Assembly (NCBI GenBank): GCA_964388955.1
Contig: CAYMCO010000040.1
Span: forward strand, 1-47,514
Direction of reading: 5' to 3'
Length of the DNA stretch: 47,514 nt
Source: CAYMCO01 sp964388955
GTDB lineage: Bacteria > Chloroflexota > Anaerolineae > Anaerolineales > E44-bin32
Part shown: positions 33,040-40,933 of the stretch, piece by piece
Position numbering within the stretch: position 1 is the first letter of the stretch
Layout of the letters: every line of letters starts with the position of its first letter
Program-made: the position numbers and the translations under genes
Notes under the pieces: generated by a model
Told to the model about the DNA's origin: nothing
Databases searched by the model: none
Seen by the model: the letters and a program-made list of their open reading frames with translations, nothing else

Positions 33040-34104
33040 ATGAGGATCGCCTTGGCGGCGGATCTGCACTTGACCACGCGAGAGGAGCACCCCGAGCGCT
33101 ATCTGGCGCTGGTGAACATCATGGACCAGATGATCGATACAGGGATCCGACTGTTGATCATCGCCGGAGATGCCTTCGACGCCTCGCTGCGCGATTTCTC
33201 CGATTTCGAGGCGGTGTGTGCGGCGCGATCCGACGCCGGCGTCGAGATCATGCTGCTGCCCGGCAACCATGATGCCGACATTCCCGAGGGAGCCATCGCA
33301 GCCAAGAACGTGCATCTGGCGACCGAGACCCGGCTCCTGCGCGTGAGTAGGTCCGCGCCGCCGATTTTGATGGTGCCATTCAAGGGTGGCATCTCAATGG
33401 GGGAGGCGATCCAGGCGTTCGACGGCGACCTGCCCCCGGATGACTGGGTCCTGATCGGACACGGCGATTGGTCCGACGGGCTGCAACAGCCCAATCCCTA
33501 TGAGCCGGGGGTTTATATGCCCCTCACTCGGCGGGATATCGAGATGTACCGTCCAGGGGAGGTCTTTCTGGGACACATCCACAGACCGACGGACAGCGGC
33601 AACCTGCACTACCCCGGATCGCCCTGCCCGCTGAATATCACTGAGACCGGCCCCCGCCGGTTTCTGATTTACGAGACCGCGACCCGCGAGGTGGAACCCC
33701 TTCCCGTGGCCAGTCCTGTGATCTATTTCGACGAGTCCTTCGTGGCTCTGCCAGTGGAGGACGAGGCCGCCTTCGTTCGGCGGCAGGTGGAAGAGCGCGT
33801 GCGGGGGTGGGGGCTTGACCCTGGCGAGCGGGGGAAGGTGCGGGTGCGGATCTCCGTAAGCGGCTACAGCCGGGATCGGCGCGCGCTGCAGTCCGCCTTC
33901 GAGACCGCCTTCCAGGGTTACGAGTTCTACAAGGATCAGAACCCGGACATCTCTTCGGTCTCCATGGCGGATGATCTGGAGCGAGATGCGATCGCGGAGA
34001 TGGTCTGGTCTCGATTGGGGGCTCTCGAATGGCCGCAAGGGGCGAAAGAGCCGGCGCGCGCGGACATCCTGATGGGCGCGCTGAAAGCGATCTACGCGAC
34101 GTGA
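33040..34104 (+). CDS. Mre11/SbcD-like phosphoesterase (YhaO-type)
   Basis: A 354-residue calcineurin-like metallophosphoesterase. All five metal-binding motifs are intact: Asp8/His10 (AADLHLT), Asp44 (IIAGDAFD), Asn76/His77 (LPGNHDAD), His141 (LIGHGDWSDG) and His179/His181 (FLGHIHRPT). The C-terminal 150 residues form the capping and partner-binding region. It should be a DNA nuclease or end-processing subunit like SbcD/Mre11. ATG 33040 has GGAGG upstream; the earlier ATG 32953 is not supported. Its stop overlaps the start of the ATPase gene (GTGA), so the two are made together. Confidence 0.88.
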   Translation: MRIALAADLHLTTREEHPERYLALVNIMDQMIDTGIRLLIIAGDAFDASLRDFSDFEAVCAARSDAGVEIMLLPGNHDADIPEGAIAAKNVHLATETRLLRVSRSAPPILMVPFKGGISMGEAIQAFDGDLPPDDWVLIGHGDWSDGLQQPNPYEPGVYMPLTRRDIEMYRPGEVFLGHIHRPTDSGNLHYPGSPCPLNITETGPRRFLIYETATREVEPLPVASPVIYFDESFVALPVEDEAAFVRRQVEERVRGWGLDPGERGKVRVRISVSGYSRDRRALQSAFETAFQGYEFYKDQNPDISSVSMADDLERDAIAEMVWSRLGALEWPQGAKEPARADILMGALKAIYAT

Positions 34105-36212
34105 GCGAGCGAATACATCTTCTGGAGGCCAGTGCACGCGGGCTGGGGCCCATCTCTGAGATTTCAGTCGCTTTTGGGCCGTTCAACCTGCTGTTCGGTC
34201 ACAACGAACAGGGCAAGACCTATTTGGTGGAGTTCCTTCTGCGGTCGCTTTTCAAGAGCGCCAGCGCGTGGGGACTGCGCGAGGTGCCCCAGGGCGGTCG
34301 GGTGCTGGTCAGCGGATTGGGGGAAGAGGCTGTTCCCTTCTCACCTGCGTCCAAGCAGAAACTGGAGGATCACTGGGAGAAGGTGGACGCTGGTCTTCCG
34401 CTGAACATGGCGAGGCTCCTGGTGGTCAAGGGCGCGCAGTTGAGCATGGCGGCCACCGAACCCGCCGGGATCAACAAGGCGGTCCTGAAGGAATTCCTCT
34501 CGAGCGAGGCAGTGCTGGACGAGATCCAAGCGGCGATCTCGAAAACCGTCCAGGGTGCGCGGATCATCGATGGGCGGATTGAGGGGCACCACAGGGGGGA
34601 GATCAGCCAACGGCAAGGGCTGCTGGAGGATCTCGAACGAATCGGCCGCCTCTTCGATGAAATTGGGGATCAGTACTCGGGCGGCCGACGAGCGGCCCTG
34701 GCCCGCGAAGCTGATGCCTTGGAGGAGCGCATCGAGCTCCAAGAACGGGCGAAGCGCCATCTGGCCTTTGAACTCTGGGGGAGGCTCGCCCAGGCGGAGC
34801 AGCGGGCTGAGAAGATCCCGGGGCCGGAACTGGAGGCGCTGCGTGATGCTTTCAGGGATCTGCGTCACCAGGAGGAGAGCCTGGAGCAGAAGAAAGCGGA
34901 GCAATATGGACGAACGGACTCGCGGGACGACTATGAGTGGGCGAAGAATGCGCTGGACTTGTACGAGGAGCACACTGCATCCACCACGGTGAGCGCCATG
35001 CCCGTCTTCATCATCTTCGCGCTGCTATCGGCGGTCGCGGCCATCGTGGCGGGCTTTCTGCACCTCCCCTGGCCGATGGCCCTCTTCGTTCTGCTGGCGG
35101 GGGCCAGCGCCGGCATCTATATCTACCAATTGAGGCAGCACGGGGGAAATCAGGAGACCCGAGAGGAGGTGGCGCGGGTTCGCCTGGACTATGAGGCGCG
35201 TTTCGAGGGCAAATCATTCAATTTGCCCGCTCTGAAGGCGTTGGTTTCCCAGTTGGAGGAGGAATACATCCGTTACCAAGGTTTGGGGGCGCAGATCTCG
35301 GAGATCGAGACGAAGCTGGAGGCGCTGCATAGGCAGGTGCGGAGGCATATGGAGGCGATCCTGGGGGAGGTCCCCGAACGAGCGGATTGGGAGGAGACCA
35401 TCAGCGGGCTGCGGGATCAGCGCCAACAATCACTCGATGAGATCAGCTCCTTGAAGGTGCAGCTAGGCACGCTCGACGTCCCGCCGGAGGCGCAGATCCC
35501 TGAAAGCCCTGGGGTCGAGTATGAGCCGGGGACGCACAGGGACCTGCAGGAGCGCCTGCGCTCCGTTCAGGCTGATTTGGAGGCGGAACTGAAGGGCCTG
35601 GACACCTTGAAGCAGCGAGTCTGCCAGGAGACCGGCGAGGACATCTCGTTGGGATGGTCGCCGCTCATCCAGGCGCTGCAGGCCCGGCGGGCGGAGGTTG
35701 TCAAAGAGTATCGGCAACTGACGGCCCAGATACTGGGGGAGATTCACGTCAACAATGTGATTGAAGAACTGCGGAAGCAGGAGGACAGCAAGATCCGGGC
35801 GCGGCTCAATTCGGCCGAGGTGCTGGACCCGCTCTTCCAGACCACCGGCCGCTACCGGGAGCTCGAGCTGCAGGACGGAAGCTTGTTCGTCTCCGATGGC
35901 TATGCCCGTTTTCCGCTGTCCCAACTGAGCACTGGGACGCTGGAGCAGGTGCTCCTGGCCCTGCGGGTCGGCTTCGCCTCGGCGCTCATGGGCGACCGGC
36001 GGGCGTTCTTGATCCTTGATGACGCCTTTCAGCATGCGGACTGGGATCGCAGGGAACGCCTGCTGGGGCAGGTGATCGACCTGGCCCAATCGGGCTGGCA
36101 GATTCTTTACTTCACCATGGATGACCATCTGAGGGATCTGTTTGTTGAGGCAGGGGAAGCCCATTTTGGGGAGGGGTTCCACTTCGTCGAACTGGACGCA
36201 GAGGAGCGTTGA
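34101..36212 (+). CDS. Rad50/SbcC-like ATPase with membrane hairpin (YhaN-type)
   Basis: A 703-residue SMC/Rad50-like ATPase. Walker A is GHNEQGKT (33-40). Coiled coil (about 165-290) leads to a pair of membrane helices, 299-343 (MPVFIIFALLSAVAAIVAGF; MALFVLLAGASAGIYI). A second coiled coil follows, then the signature LSTGTLEQ (609-616) and Walker B FLILDDAF (636-643). No CxxC zinc hook is present; the membrane hairpin occupies its place, as in Bacillus YhaN. The partner is the upstream phosphoesterase. GTG 34101 overlaps its stop by four bases; the longer frame from 34029 would lie inside that gene. Likely a membrane-tethered DNA-end-processing complex. Confidence 0.88.
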   Translation: MSERIHLLEASARGLGPISEISVAFGPFNLLFGHNEQGKTYLVEFLLRSLFKSASAWGLREVPQGGRVLVSGLGEEAVPFSPASKQKLEDHWEKVDAGLPLNMARLLVVKGAQLSMAATEPAGINKAVLKEFLSSEAVLDEIQAAISKTVQGARIIDGRIEGHHRGEISQRQGLLEDLERIGRLFDEIGDQYSGGRRAALAREADALEERIELQERAKRHLAFELWGRLAQAEQRAEKIPGPELEALRDAFRDLRHQEESLEQKKAEQYGRTDSRDDYEWAKNALDLYEEHTASTTVSAMPVFIIFALLSAVAAIVAGFLHLPWPMALFVLLAGASAGIYIYQLRQHGGNQETREEVARVRLDYEARFEGKSFNLPALKALVSQLEEEYIRYQGLGAQISEIETKLEALHRQVRRHMEAILGEVPERADWEETISGLRDQRQQSLDEISSLKVQLGTLDVPPEAQIPESPGVEYEPGTHRDLQERLRSVQADLEAELKGLDTLKQRVCQETGEDISLGWSPLIQALQARRAEVVKEYRQLTAQILGEIHVNNVIEELRKQEDSKIRARLNSAEVLDPLFQTTGRYRELELQDGSLFVSDGYARFPLSQLSTGTLEQVLLALRVGFASALMGDRRAFLILDDAFQHADWDRRERLLGQVIDLAQSGWQILYFTMDDHLRDLFVEAGEAHFGEGFHFVELDAEER

Positions 36213-36892
36213 GCGCTGGCGGACCCCGAGCCGCGCTGCGTCCTCTGAGCGCCCGCTGGCCGTTTCGGCAAGCCCCGCAGGAGAGGCACTGAGCGCGCGT
36301 GGCGACGAGTGGGTAGCTGAGAGGGATGGAGAGAGGGACGAGCGCCTCAGCGATCCGTGGCCGGAGCGCTCATAGAGCCCGCGGGCCCAAATTACTCTCC
36401 CCGACCGCCCGCTTTGTTTGGTTTCACATCCCGGCCTTGGTGCGTTCCATCCTGGGGGGCGATCTGACACGGGGGACTCGTACCTGCCGCACCCTGTCAA
36501 CAACACGGGCCAGGCCACTCGATACACGCCTCGCTCCGCTCACCGCTGTTCGAGATGCGGCCTGCCTCGCACCTTCCGATTGTGGGGAGGCGCATCTCGA
36601 GTGCCGGGTGGTGAAACCACGAGGTGTATCGAGAGGAGCGCCGCACATTCACTCTCCAGCAGCCGCGCCCCCTGAAATGCAACACGCCCGCGGCCTGGTT
36701 CAGTTGCGCGCATGGCGGATTGCATGTAGCATCTCGACTTGAGAATGGCTCTCCCCCGGGGGATCAGTCTTGCACTAGAGACGTACATTCTGAATGAGCG
36801 GTTGGCGCGGACAGAGACCGGGGGGTATCACGAGGGCCGTGTCATTGACGAGATGTATGCGACCTCCGGGACCGGAAGGGAGGACGGGACCC
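36213..36892. other. 680-bp spacer holding a nested inverted repeat
   Basis: No supported gene lies between the Rad50-like gene and the Trp-module operon. The left third (36213-36370) keeps open frames but no motif. The middle contains the nested palindrome listed separately. The promoter of the downstream operon should be within 36640-36890, but I could not identify clear hexamers. Confidence 0.5.
36518..36633. repeat. nested inverted repeat (cruciform-like element)
   Basis: The outer arms CTCGATACACGCCTCG (36518-36533) and CGAGGTGTATCGAG (36620-36633) pair with a two-base bulge. The inner arms CGAGATGCG (36551-36559) and CGCATCTCG (36591-36599) pair perfectly. GTGGT-GAA-ACCAC lies in between. 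It resembles the interspersed palindromic repeats known from high-GC bacteria. No open frame inside, so a non-autonomous element. Confidence 0.6.
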
Positions 36893-37564
36893 ATGCCGGA
36901 ATACACAGTGGACCAGATCCGAAAACGCTATGCCGAATTGCTGGACCGCAGGAACCGGGGCGACCTCGATCAGGCGCAGTTCGTCACCCAGTGTCACAAG
37001 CTGCAGGCTCGGGATCCCAGTGGCGCCTGGTGGACGATCGATCCGCAAACCGGCGCCTATCTGCGCTACGATGGGGTGCGCTGGATCCCTGGTACCCCGC
37101 CCTCGACACCCGCCCCAACCCCCACCGCCCAGCCCCGGCAGAGGGCCGTTGAGAAAGACGCGGACGTGAGCGTAAAGCCGGCATCGTCGGCCCGCCGCTT
37201 CTTGGTGCCCGTCGCCGGCGTCGTGTTGTCCTCGAGCTGCGGCCTCCTCTGGACCTTGTACTCGCTGCTCCGCATCGGACAAGGGGAGCGGGCAGACTTC
37301 CTCACCTTCTTCATCATGGCGGGACTTCCCGTCACACTGTGGCTGGCCCGCAAGGGCTTCAACCGCTTGTTGCGCCCTTTGGAGCAATATCGTCGCCAAC
37401 TGCCGCGGCCATTGCTCTTCGGGGCCGCCTTCGCAGTCCCCATCGTGCTGGGCCTATTCCTGTCGACGGTGCAGAGTTCAGGCTATGGAGCCATGCGCTG
37501 GACGGCGCTGATCAGCATCATTTCCGCATTCGTTCTCACGCGCAAGCCGGAGGTGGCGAGATGA
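36893..37564 (+). CDS. membrane protein with N-terminal Trp-rich module
   Basis: A 223-residue protein. Residues 1-70 form a module seen again in the third gene of the operon: a helical part (VDQIRKRYAELLDRRNRGDL), then a Trp-rich hairpin (GAWWTIDPQTGAYLRYDGVRW and Pro-rich end). A Pro-Thr linker (70-85) is followed by four membrane helices at about 103-125, 136-153, 174-192 and 199-216. The module should be cytoplasmic, as there is no signal peptide. No catalytic motif. ATG 36893 has GGGAGG upstream. Its TGA overlaps the next ATG (ATGA). Function unknown; probably a membrane partner of the other two operon products. Confidence 0.72.
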   Translation: MPEYTVDQIRKRYAELLDRRNRGDLDQAQFVTQCHKLQARDPSGAWWTIDPQTGAYLRYDGVRWIPGTPPSTPAPTPTAQPRQRAVEKDADVSVKPASSARRFLVPVAGVVLSSSCGLLWTLYSLLRIGQGERADFLTFFIMAGLPVTLWLARKGFNRLLRPLEQYRRQLPRPLLFGAAFAVPIVLGLFLSTVQSSGYGAMRWTALISIISAFVLTRKPEVAR

Positions 37565-38613
37565 CCGGACGAAGGAGGAAATTGCTCCGTGCCCTTCGCA
37601 TTCTTTCTGCGGCCAGCTCGTTGGCCTTTCTGCTGTGCCTGATGCTCCCCGGAGTCGCGTTTGCCGACGATTGCGAAACGGATCCGCTCAATGCTGCGGA
37701 CTGCATGCGCACACCCGGACCCCGGCGGACGATGACCACCGCCATTGGTGTGACCGCGACGGGAAGCACTGTGGCAACCAACGTCCTTTCCGGCGGGGAA
37801 GGGACCCAGGAGGAAGGGGGAGAAAAGGAGGAACGACGGGAGAAGGAGCCATCAGAGGAAGATCCGTGCGCGGGCGAGCGCGAGGAGCTGGCGCTGGGAA
37901 AGGCGAAACTCAGGGCGCTGTTCGCCTCCCAAGCCAAGCTGAACAGCTTCCTCACCTTCCTGGATAACGAGTATGAGAACACACGGGAATCGGCCTATTG
38001 GTCCGGCGCGGTCGATGTCGCCATGCTCGCCGGGTCGGTTTTCGGCCGGGCCGCGCGTGCCGGGCTGGGATGGGCGGTCGAGCGGTCACTGATGCAGAAC
38101 ATCGGCGTGTCTATAGCAACCGCATTCGGGTCAAATCTAGCGAAAGGGATCTTGAATGATCTGACGGCCGCCGGGATCACTCCGGAGGGACTCAAGAAGA
38201 TGGCCGAGGGGAGCGCGCAGACAGAGATCATCAAGCAGATCATCACCGACGCCGTCACGGAGGACCAGATGGCCACTTTGGGACGTGGGCTCGATCCGAA
38301 CGGCCCTGTGTTCAAAGCGGTCAAGGAGGGCGTGCAGACCAATTGGGCCAAGCCGGCGGCGGACCTCTTTGGCGACACAATGAGCTTGCTGAGCCTCGGA
38401 AAGGGGATGTTCAGCGGGAAGAGACGGTTGGAGATGATCCGTGCGCAGATGCGCCGCGTACGGGAGCTCCTCTCCAAGTTGGAGTCAGATATCGAAGATG
38501 CGCGCATGGAGGTTGACCTGGCCAAGCACAGCCTTGGACTCTGCGAGGGCAGTGAGCGGTACCAGCGCTACCTGCGCCGGCAGGCGCTCTTGAAGCTGCC
38601 TTCGATGGGTTGA
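37561..38613 (+). CDS. secreted or membrane-inserted helical protein of Trp-module operon
   Basis: A 350-residue protein with a clear signal peptide (1-35, cleavage after VAFA). The mature N-terminus is cysteine-containing (DDCETDPLNAADCMRTPG, Cys38 and Cys48). A highly acidic/basic linker (80-102, rich in Glu and Lys) follows, then an entirely helical body. SGAVDVAMLAGSVFGRAARA and IGVSIATAFGSNLAKGIL could be amphipathic or membrane helices. A coiled coil is at 295-345 (MRRVRELLSKLESDIEDARM). I recognise no family. ATG 37561 overlaps the preceding stop by four bases (ATGA), and the third gene starts 20 bases downstream, so it belongs to a strict operon. Confidence 0.72.
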   Translation: MTGRRRKLLRALRILSAASSLAFLLCLMLPGVAFADDCETDPLNAADCMRTPGPRRTMTTAIGVTATGSTVATNVLSGGEGTQEEGGEKEERREKEPSEEDPCAGEREELALGKAKLRALFASQAKLNSFLTFLDNEYENTRESAYWSGAVDVAMLAGSVFGRAARAGLGWAVERSLMQNIGVSIATAFGSNLAKGILNDLTAAGITPEGLKKMAEGSAQTEIIKQIITDAVTEDQMATLGRGLDPNGPVFKAVKEGVQTNWAKPAADLFGDTMSLLSLGKGMFSGKRRLEMIRAQMRRVRELLSKLESDIEDARMEVDLAKHSLGLCEGSERYQRYLRRQALLKLPSMG

Positions 38614-38632
38614 CGGGAAAGGGGAAAGCACC

Positions 38633-39490
38633 ATGACCGACCTGCGCAGGTATTCTGACCAGGATATCGCAGATCTGGGGTCCGCCCTTCTGGACGAAAT
38701 CGCCTTGGGAGTGATGGATCGCCAATGGCTGGAGGGCCGCCTGCAGGAGTTCAAGTTCAGAGATGCTGAGGGCCACTACTGGGCCTACGGGCCACGCAGC
38801 CGGGATTGGCGAGTCTACTCGGCGCGAAAATGGCAGAGCGCACAGCCCCCGGATAGTAGGCTCGAAGGCGCCGATGCGCTCATCGAACTTGTGCCCGAGA
38901 TGGCCCATCCGCCATCCTCCATGCGACCGGCTGAGGAAGGATCTCGAGAAGACGACCCCGTGGCAGGGTTCAAGGGCAGGATGGATGCCATCCGAACGGG
39001 ATATGAGCAGGGCCGCTTGAATTCGGCCGCCGTCGAGCAGCTGGCGGGGGAGGTTTTCTTGATCGACCGCGAGCTGCAGCTCTGGACCGTGGGGGCCCGC
39101 TCGGGAACCTGGTACCGGCGTGGCGACGGGAAATGGATCTTCGCCCGCCAGGGGCCATCCGCGGATTCTCTGCTAGACACCGAGGCCGAGGACTCCCGCC
39201 AGGCGGTGGAAGATGCTTTCATGGAGTTCATCGTGAACGAGGGGGATCCCTTGCCGGAGCCCGTCGCCGGTGAGTGGTCCCCACCGGCAGGCCTCGCGGA
39301 GGCCGTGTACCAGTGCCCCGCCTGCTCCAAGGTCGACACAGCGGTTGGGGAGAAGTGCCGGTTTTGCGGGACGGAAACCTCCACGCAGGCTGCGCCGCCA
39401 GCGGCCTCGGCAGCGAAGTTCTGTGGCCACTGCGGCTCGCCGGTTTCCGCTGGAATGAAATTCTGCACCCATTGCGGCGGGAAGCTCTGA
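38633..39490 (+). CDS. double Trp-module protein with two zinc ribbons
   Basis: A 285-residue cytoplasmic protein. Residues 1-75 and 112-175 are two copies of the Trp-rich module of the first operon gene (EGHYWAYGPRSRDWRVYSARKW; ELQLWTVGARSGTWYRRGDGKW, in separate blocks). At the C-terminus are two zinc ribbons: Cys228/231/242/245 (CPAC, CRFCG) and Cys264/267/278/281 (CGHCG, CTHCGG). The zinc ribbons and lack of a signal suggest an adaptor or regulatory protein. GGGAAAG precedes the ATG. Last gene of the operon. Function unknown; the repeated module may be a binding unit that connects it to the membrane protein. Confidence 0.75.
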   Translation: MTDLRRYSDQDIADLGSALLDEIALGVMDRQWLEGRLQEFKFRDAEGHYWAYGPRSRDWRVYSARKWQSAQPPDSRLEGADALIELVPEMAHPPSSMRPAEEGSREDDPVAGFKGRMDAIRTGYEQGRLNSAAVEQLAGEVFLIDRELQLWTVGARSGTWYRRGDGKWIFARQGPSADSLLDTEAEDSRQAVEDAFMEFIVNEGDPLPEPVAGEWSPPAGLAEAVYQCPACSKVDTAVGEKCRFCGTETSTQAAPPAASAAKFCGHCGSPVSAGMKFCTHCGGKL

Positions 39491-39549
39491 GCCAGTCGAC
39501 CCGCGTTCCTGGCCTCATTGAACGGTTCCATCCCCCTTCCCGCAGCGAA

Positions 39550-39852
39550 GTGGGTTGTCCCAAGTGCGGCGATGCAAATCGTCAGGGAAAGTCACTGCCC
39601 AATGAGCGGGGCGGCCGGCCCATGCGCTGGCCATTTGGGAAGGGAAGCCTGGATGTCGCCGTTGGTCGAAAGGCGACCGGCTTCAAGATGCCGTACCAGT
39701 TGAACAGCGCTGCGGCGACATCGTGGAGATTTCCAGCTTTCCGATTGGTCTTGGCCCACGAGCCACGGTGGATCGCGGGGGCGGTTTCTCGCCTGGATAA
39801 ACGCAGGGATCAGGACGCTCTTGGGAGAAGTTGGGACGGATGGTGGTTGTGA
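39550..39852 (+). pseudogene. possible degenerate zinc-ribbon remnant
   Basis: A 100-residue frame from GTG 39550 begins GCPKCGDANRQGKS and continues LPNERGGRP. It looks like a zinc-ribbon start (CPxCG-x-N-x-x-G-K-x-C-x-x-C-G) in which the second CxxC is replaced by LPNER. The rest (PMRWPFGKGSLDVAVGR) has no match that I know. No ribosome-binding site is visible. It follows a zinc-ribbon gene directly, so a decayed duplicate is possible. Coincidence cannot be excluded. Otherwise the 349-bp spacer 39491-39839 holds no gene. Confidence 0.25.
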
Positions 39853-40880
39853 GGGCGCTGCGCAAGAGCATCGTGCCACTGGCCCTGTTGGTGGTCACAT
39901 TTGCCGCGGGTGCATGCAAACCGGGTGGCGCGCCGGAAAGCGTGGTCGTCTATACCTCCGTCGATCAGGTCTATTCCGAGCCGGTCTTGAGGGCCTTCGA
40001 GAAGGAAACGGGCATCCAGGCGCTGGCGATTTATGATGTGGAGGCGACAAAGACCACAGGCCTGGTAAACCGCTTGATCGCCGAACGCAATCGGCCACAA
40101 GCCGATGTGTTCTGGAGCGGGGAATTCGCCCAGACCATCCTGCTCAAGAAGGAAGGCGTGCTGGCAGCATACGCCTCAGAAGACCGGTCGGGCATACCCG
40201 AGACCTTCATCGATCCCGATGGGTACTGGACAGGCTTTGGTGGGCGTGCACGGCTCCTTCTCGTCAACACAGACCTGTTGCCCGAAGGCGAATATCCCGG
40301 CTCGATCTTTGATCTGCTGGAGCCTCGGTGGCCGGCGGATCAGATCGGAATCGCCCATCCTTCCTTTGGTACCACTGCGACCCAGGCCGCGGCGCTGTAC
40401 GCCGCTCTTGGGGCCGAGCGGGCACGCTCCTACTATGAGATGCTTCGGGACCGAGGTGTCCGTATCGTGGATGGCAACTCCGTGGTGAGAGATATGGTCT
40501 CGGCCGGACAGCTGGCTTTCGGCCTGACCGACACCGATGATGCCTGCGGCGCAATACAGCGCGGCGCGCCGGTGGATGTGGTGTTCCCGGACCAAGGCGA
40601 GGGAGAGCTGGGCACATTGGTGATTCCCAACACCGTCGCGCTCATTGCAGGGAGCCCGAACCCGGAAGCTGGAAGGATCTTGATCGACTTCCTGCTGGGC
40701 GCGGATGCGAGGGCTATGATGGTGGAATCCGGCTGGACCCAAATTCCCCAACGGCCCAGCGACGCCGCGCCCTCTTGTTTTGCAGGTCTCGACGTGCAAG
40801 GGATGGGGATTTCCCTGGAGGACATCTACGCGCAGCTTGAACGCGCCCAGACCGATCTCGCTGAGATCTTCATCAGATAG
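39840..40880 (+). CDS. iron(III)-type ABC binding lipoprotein
   Basis: A 346-residue substrate-binding protein of the ferric-iron (FbpA-like) class. The signal peptide ends in a lipobox (FAAGAC, Cys26). The mature start VVVYTSVDQVYSEPVLRAFE is typical. PQADVFWSGEFAQTILL, WTGFGGRARLLLVNTDLL and DTDDACGAIQRG are further family blocks, and conserved tyrosines may bind the metal. It should capture ferric iron or a similar anion complex outside the cell. ATG 39840 is 11 bases from GGGAGAAG; a TTG at 39831 is the alternative. First gene of a four-gene unit with the permease, ATPase and propeller protein. Confidence 0.88.
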   Translation: MVVVRALRKSIVPLALLVVTFAAGACKPGGAPESVVVYTSVDQVYSEPVLRAFEKETGIQALAIYDVEATKTTGLVNRLIAERNRPQADVFWSGEFAQTILLKKEGVLAAYASEDRSGIPETFIDPDGYWTGFGGRARLLLVNTDLLPEGEYPGSIFDLLEPRWPADQIGIAHPSFGTTATQAAALYAALGAERARSYYEMLRDRGVRIVDGNSVVRDMVSAGQLAFGLTDTDDACGAIQRGAPVDVVFPDQGEGELGTLVIPNTVALIAGSPNPEAGRILIDFLLGADARAMMVESGWTQIPQRPSDAAPSCFAGLDVQGMGISLEDIYAQLERAQTDLAEIFIR

Positions 40881-40933
40881 CGGCATGGAACGAGAGGGGC
40901 CTGAACCACATCCAGCGGCGAATCTGGCGGGCT

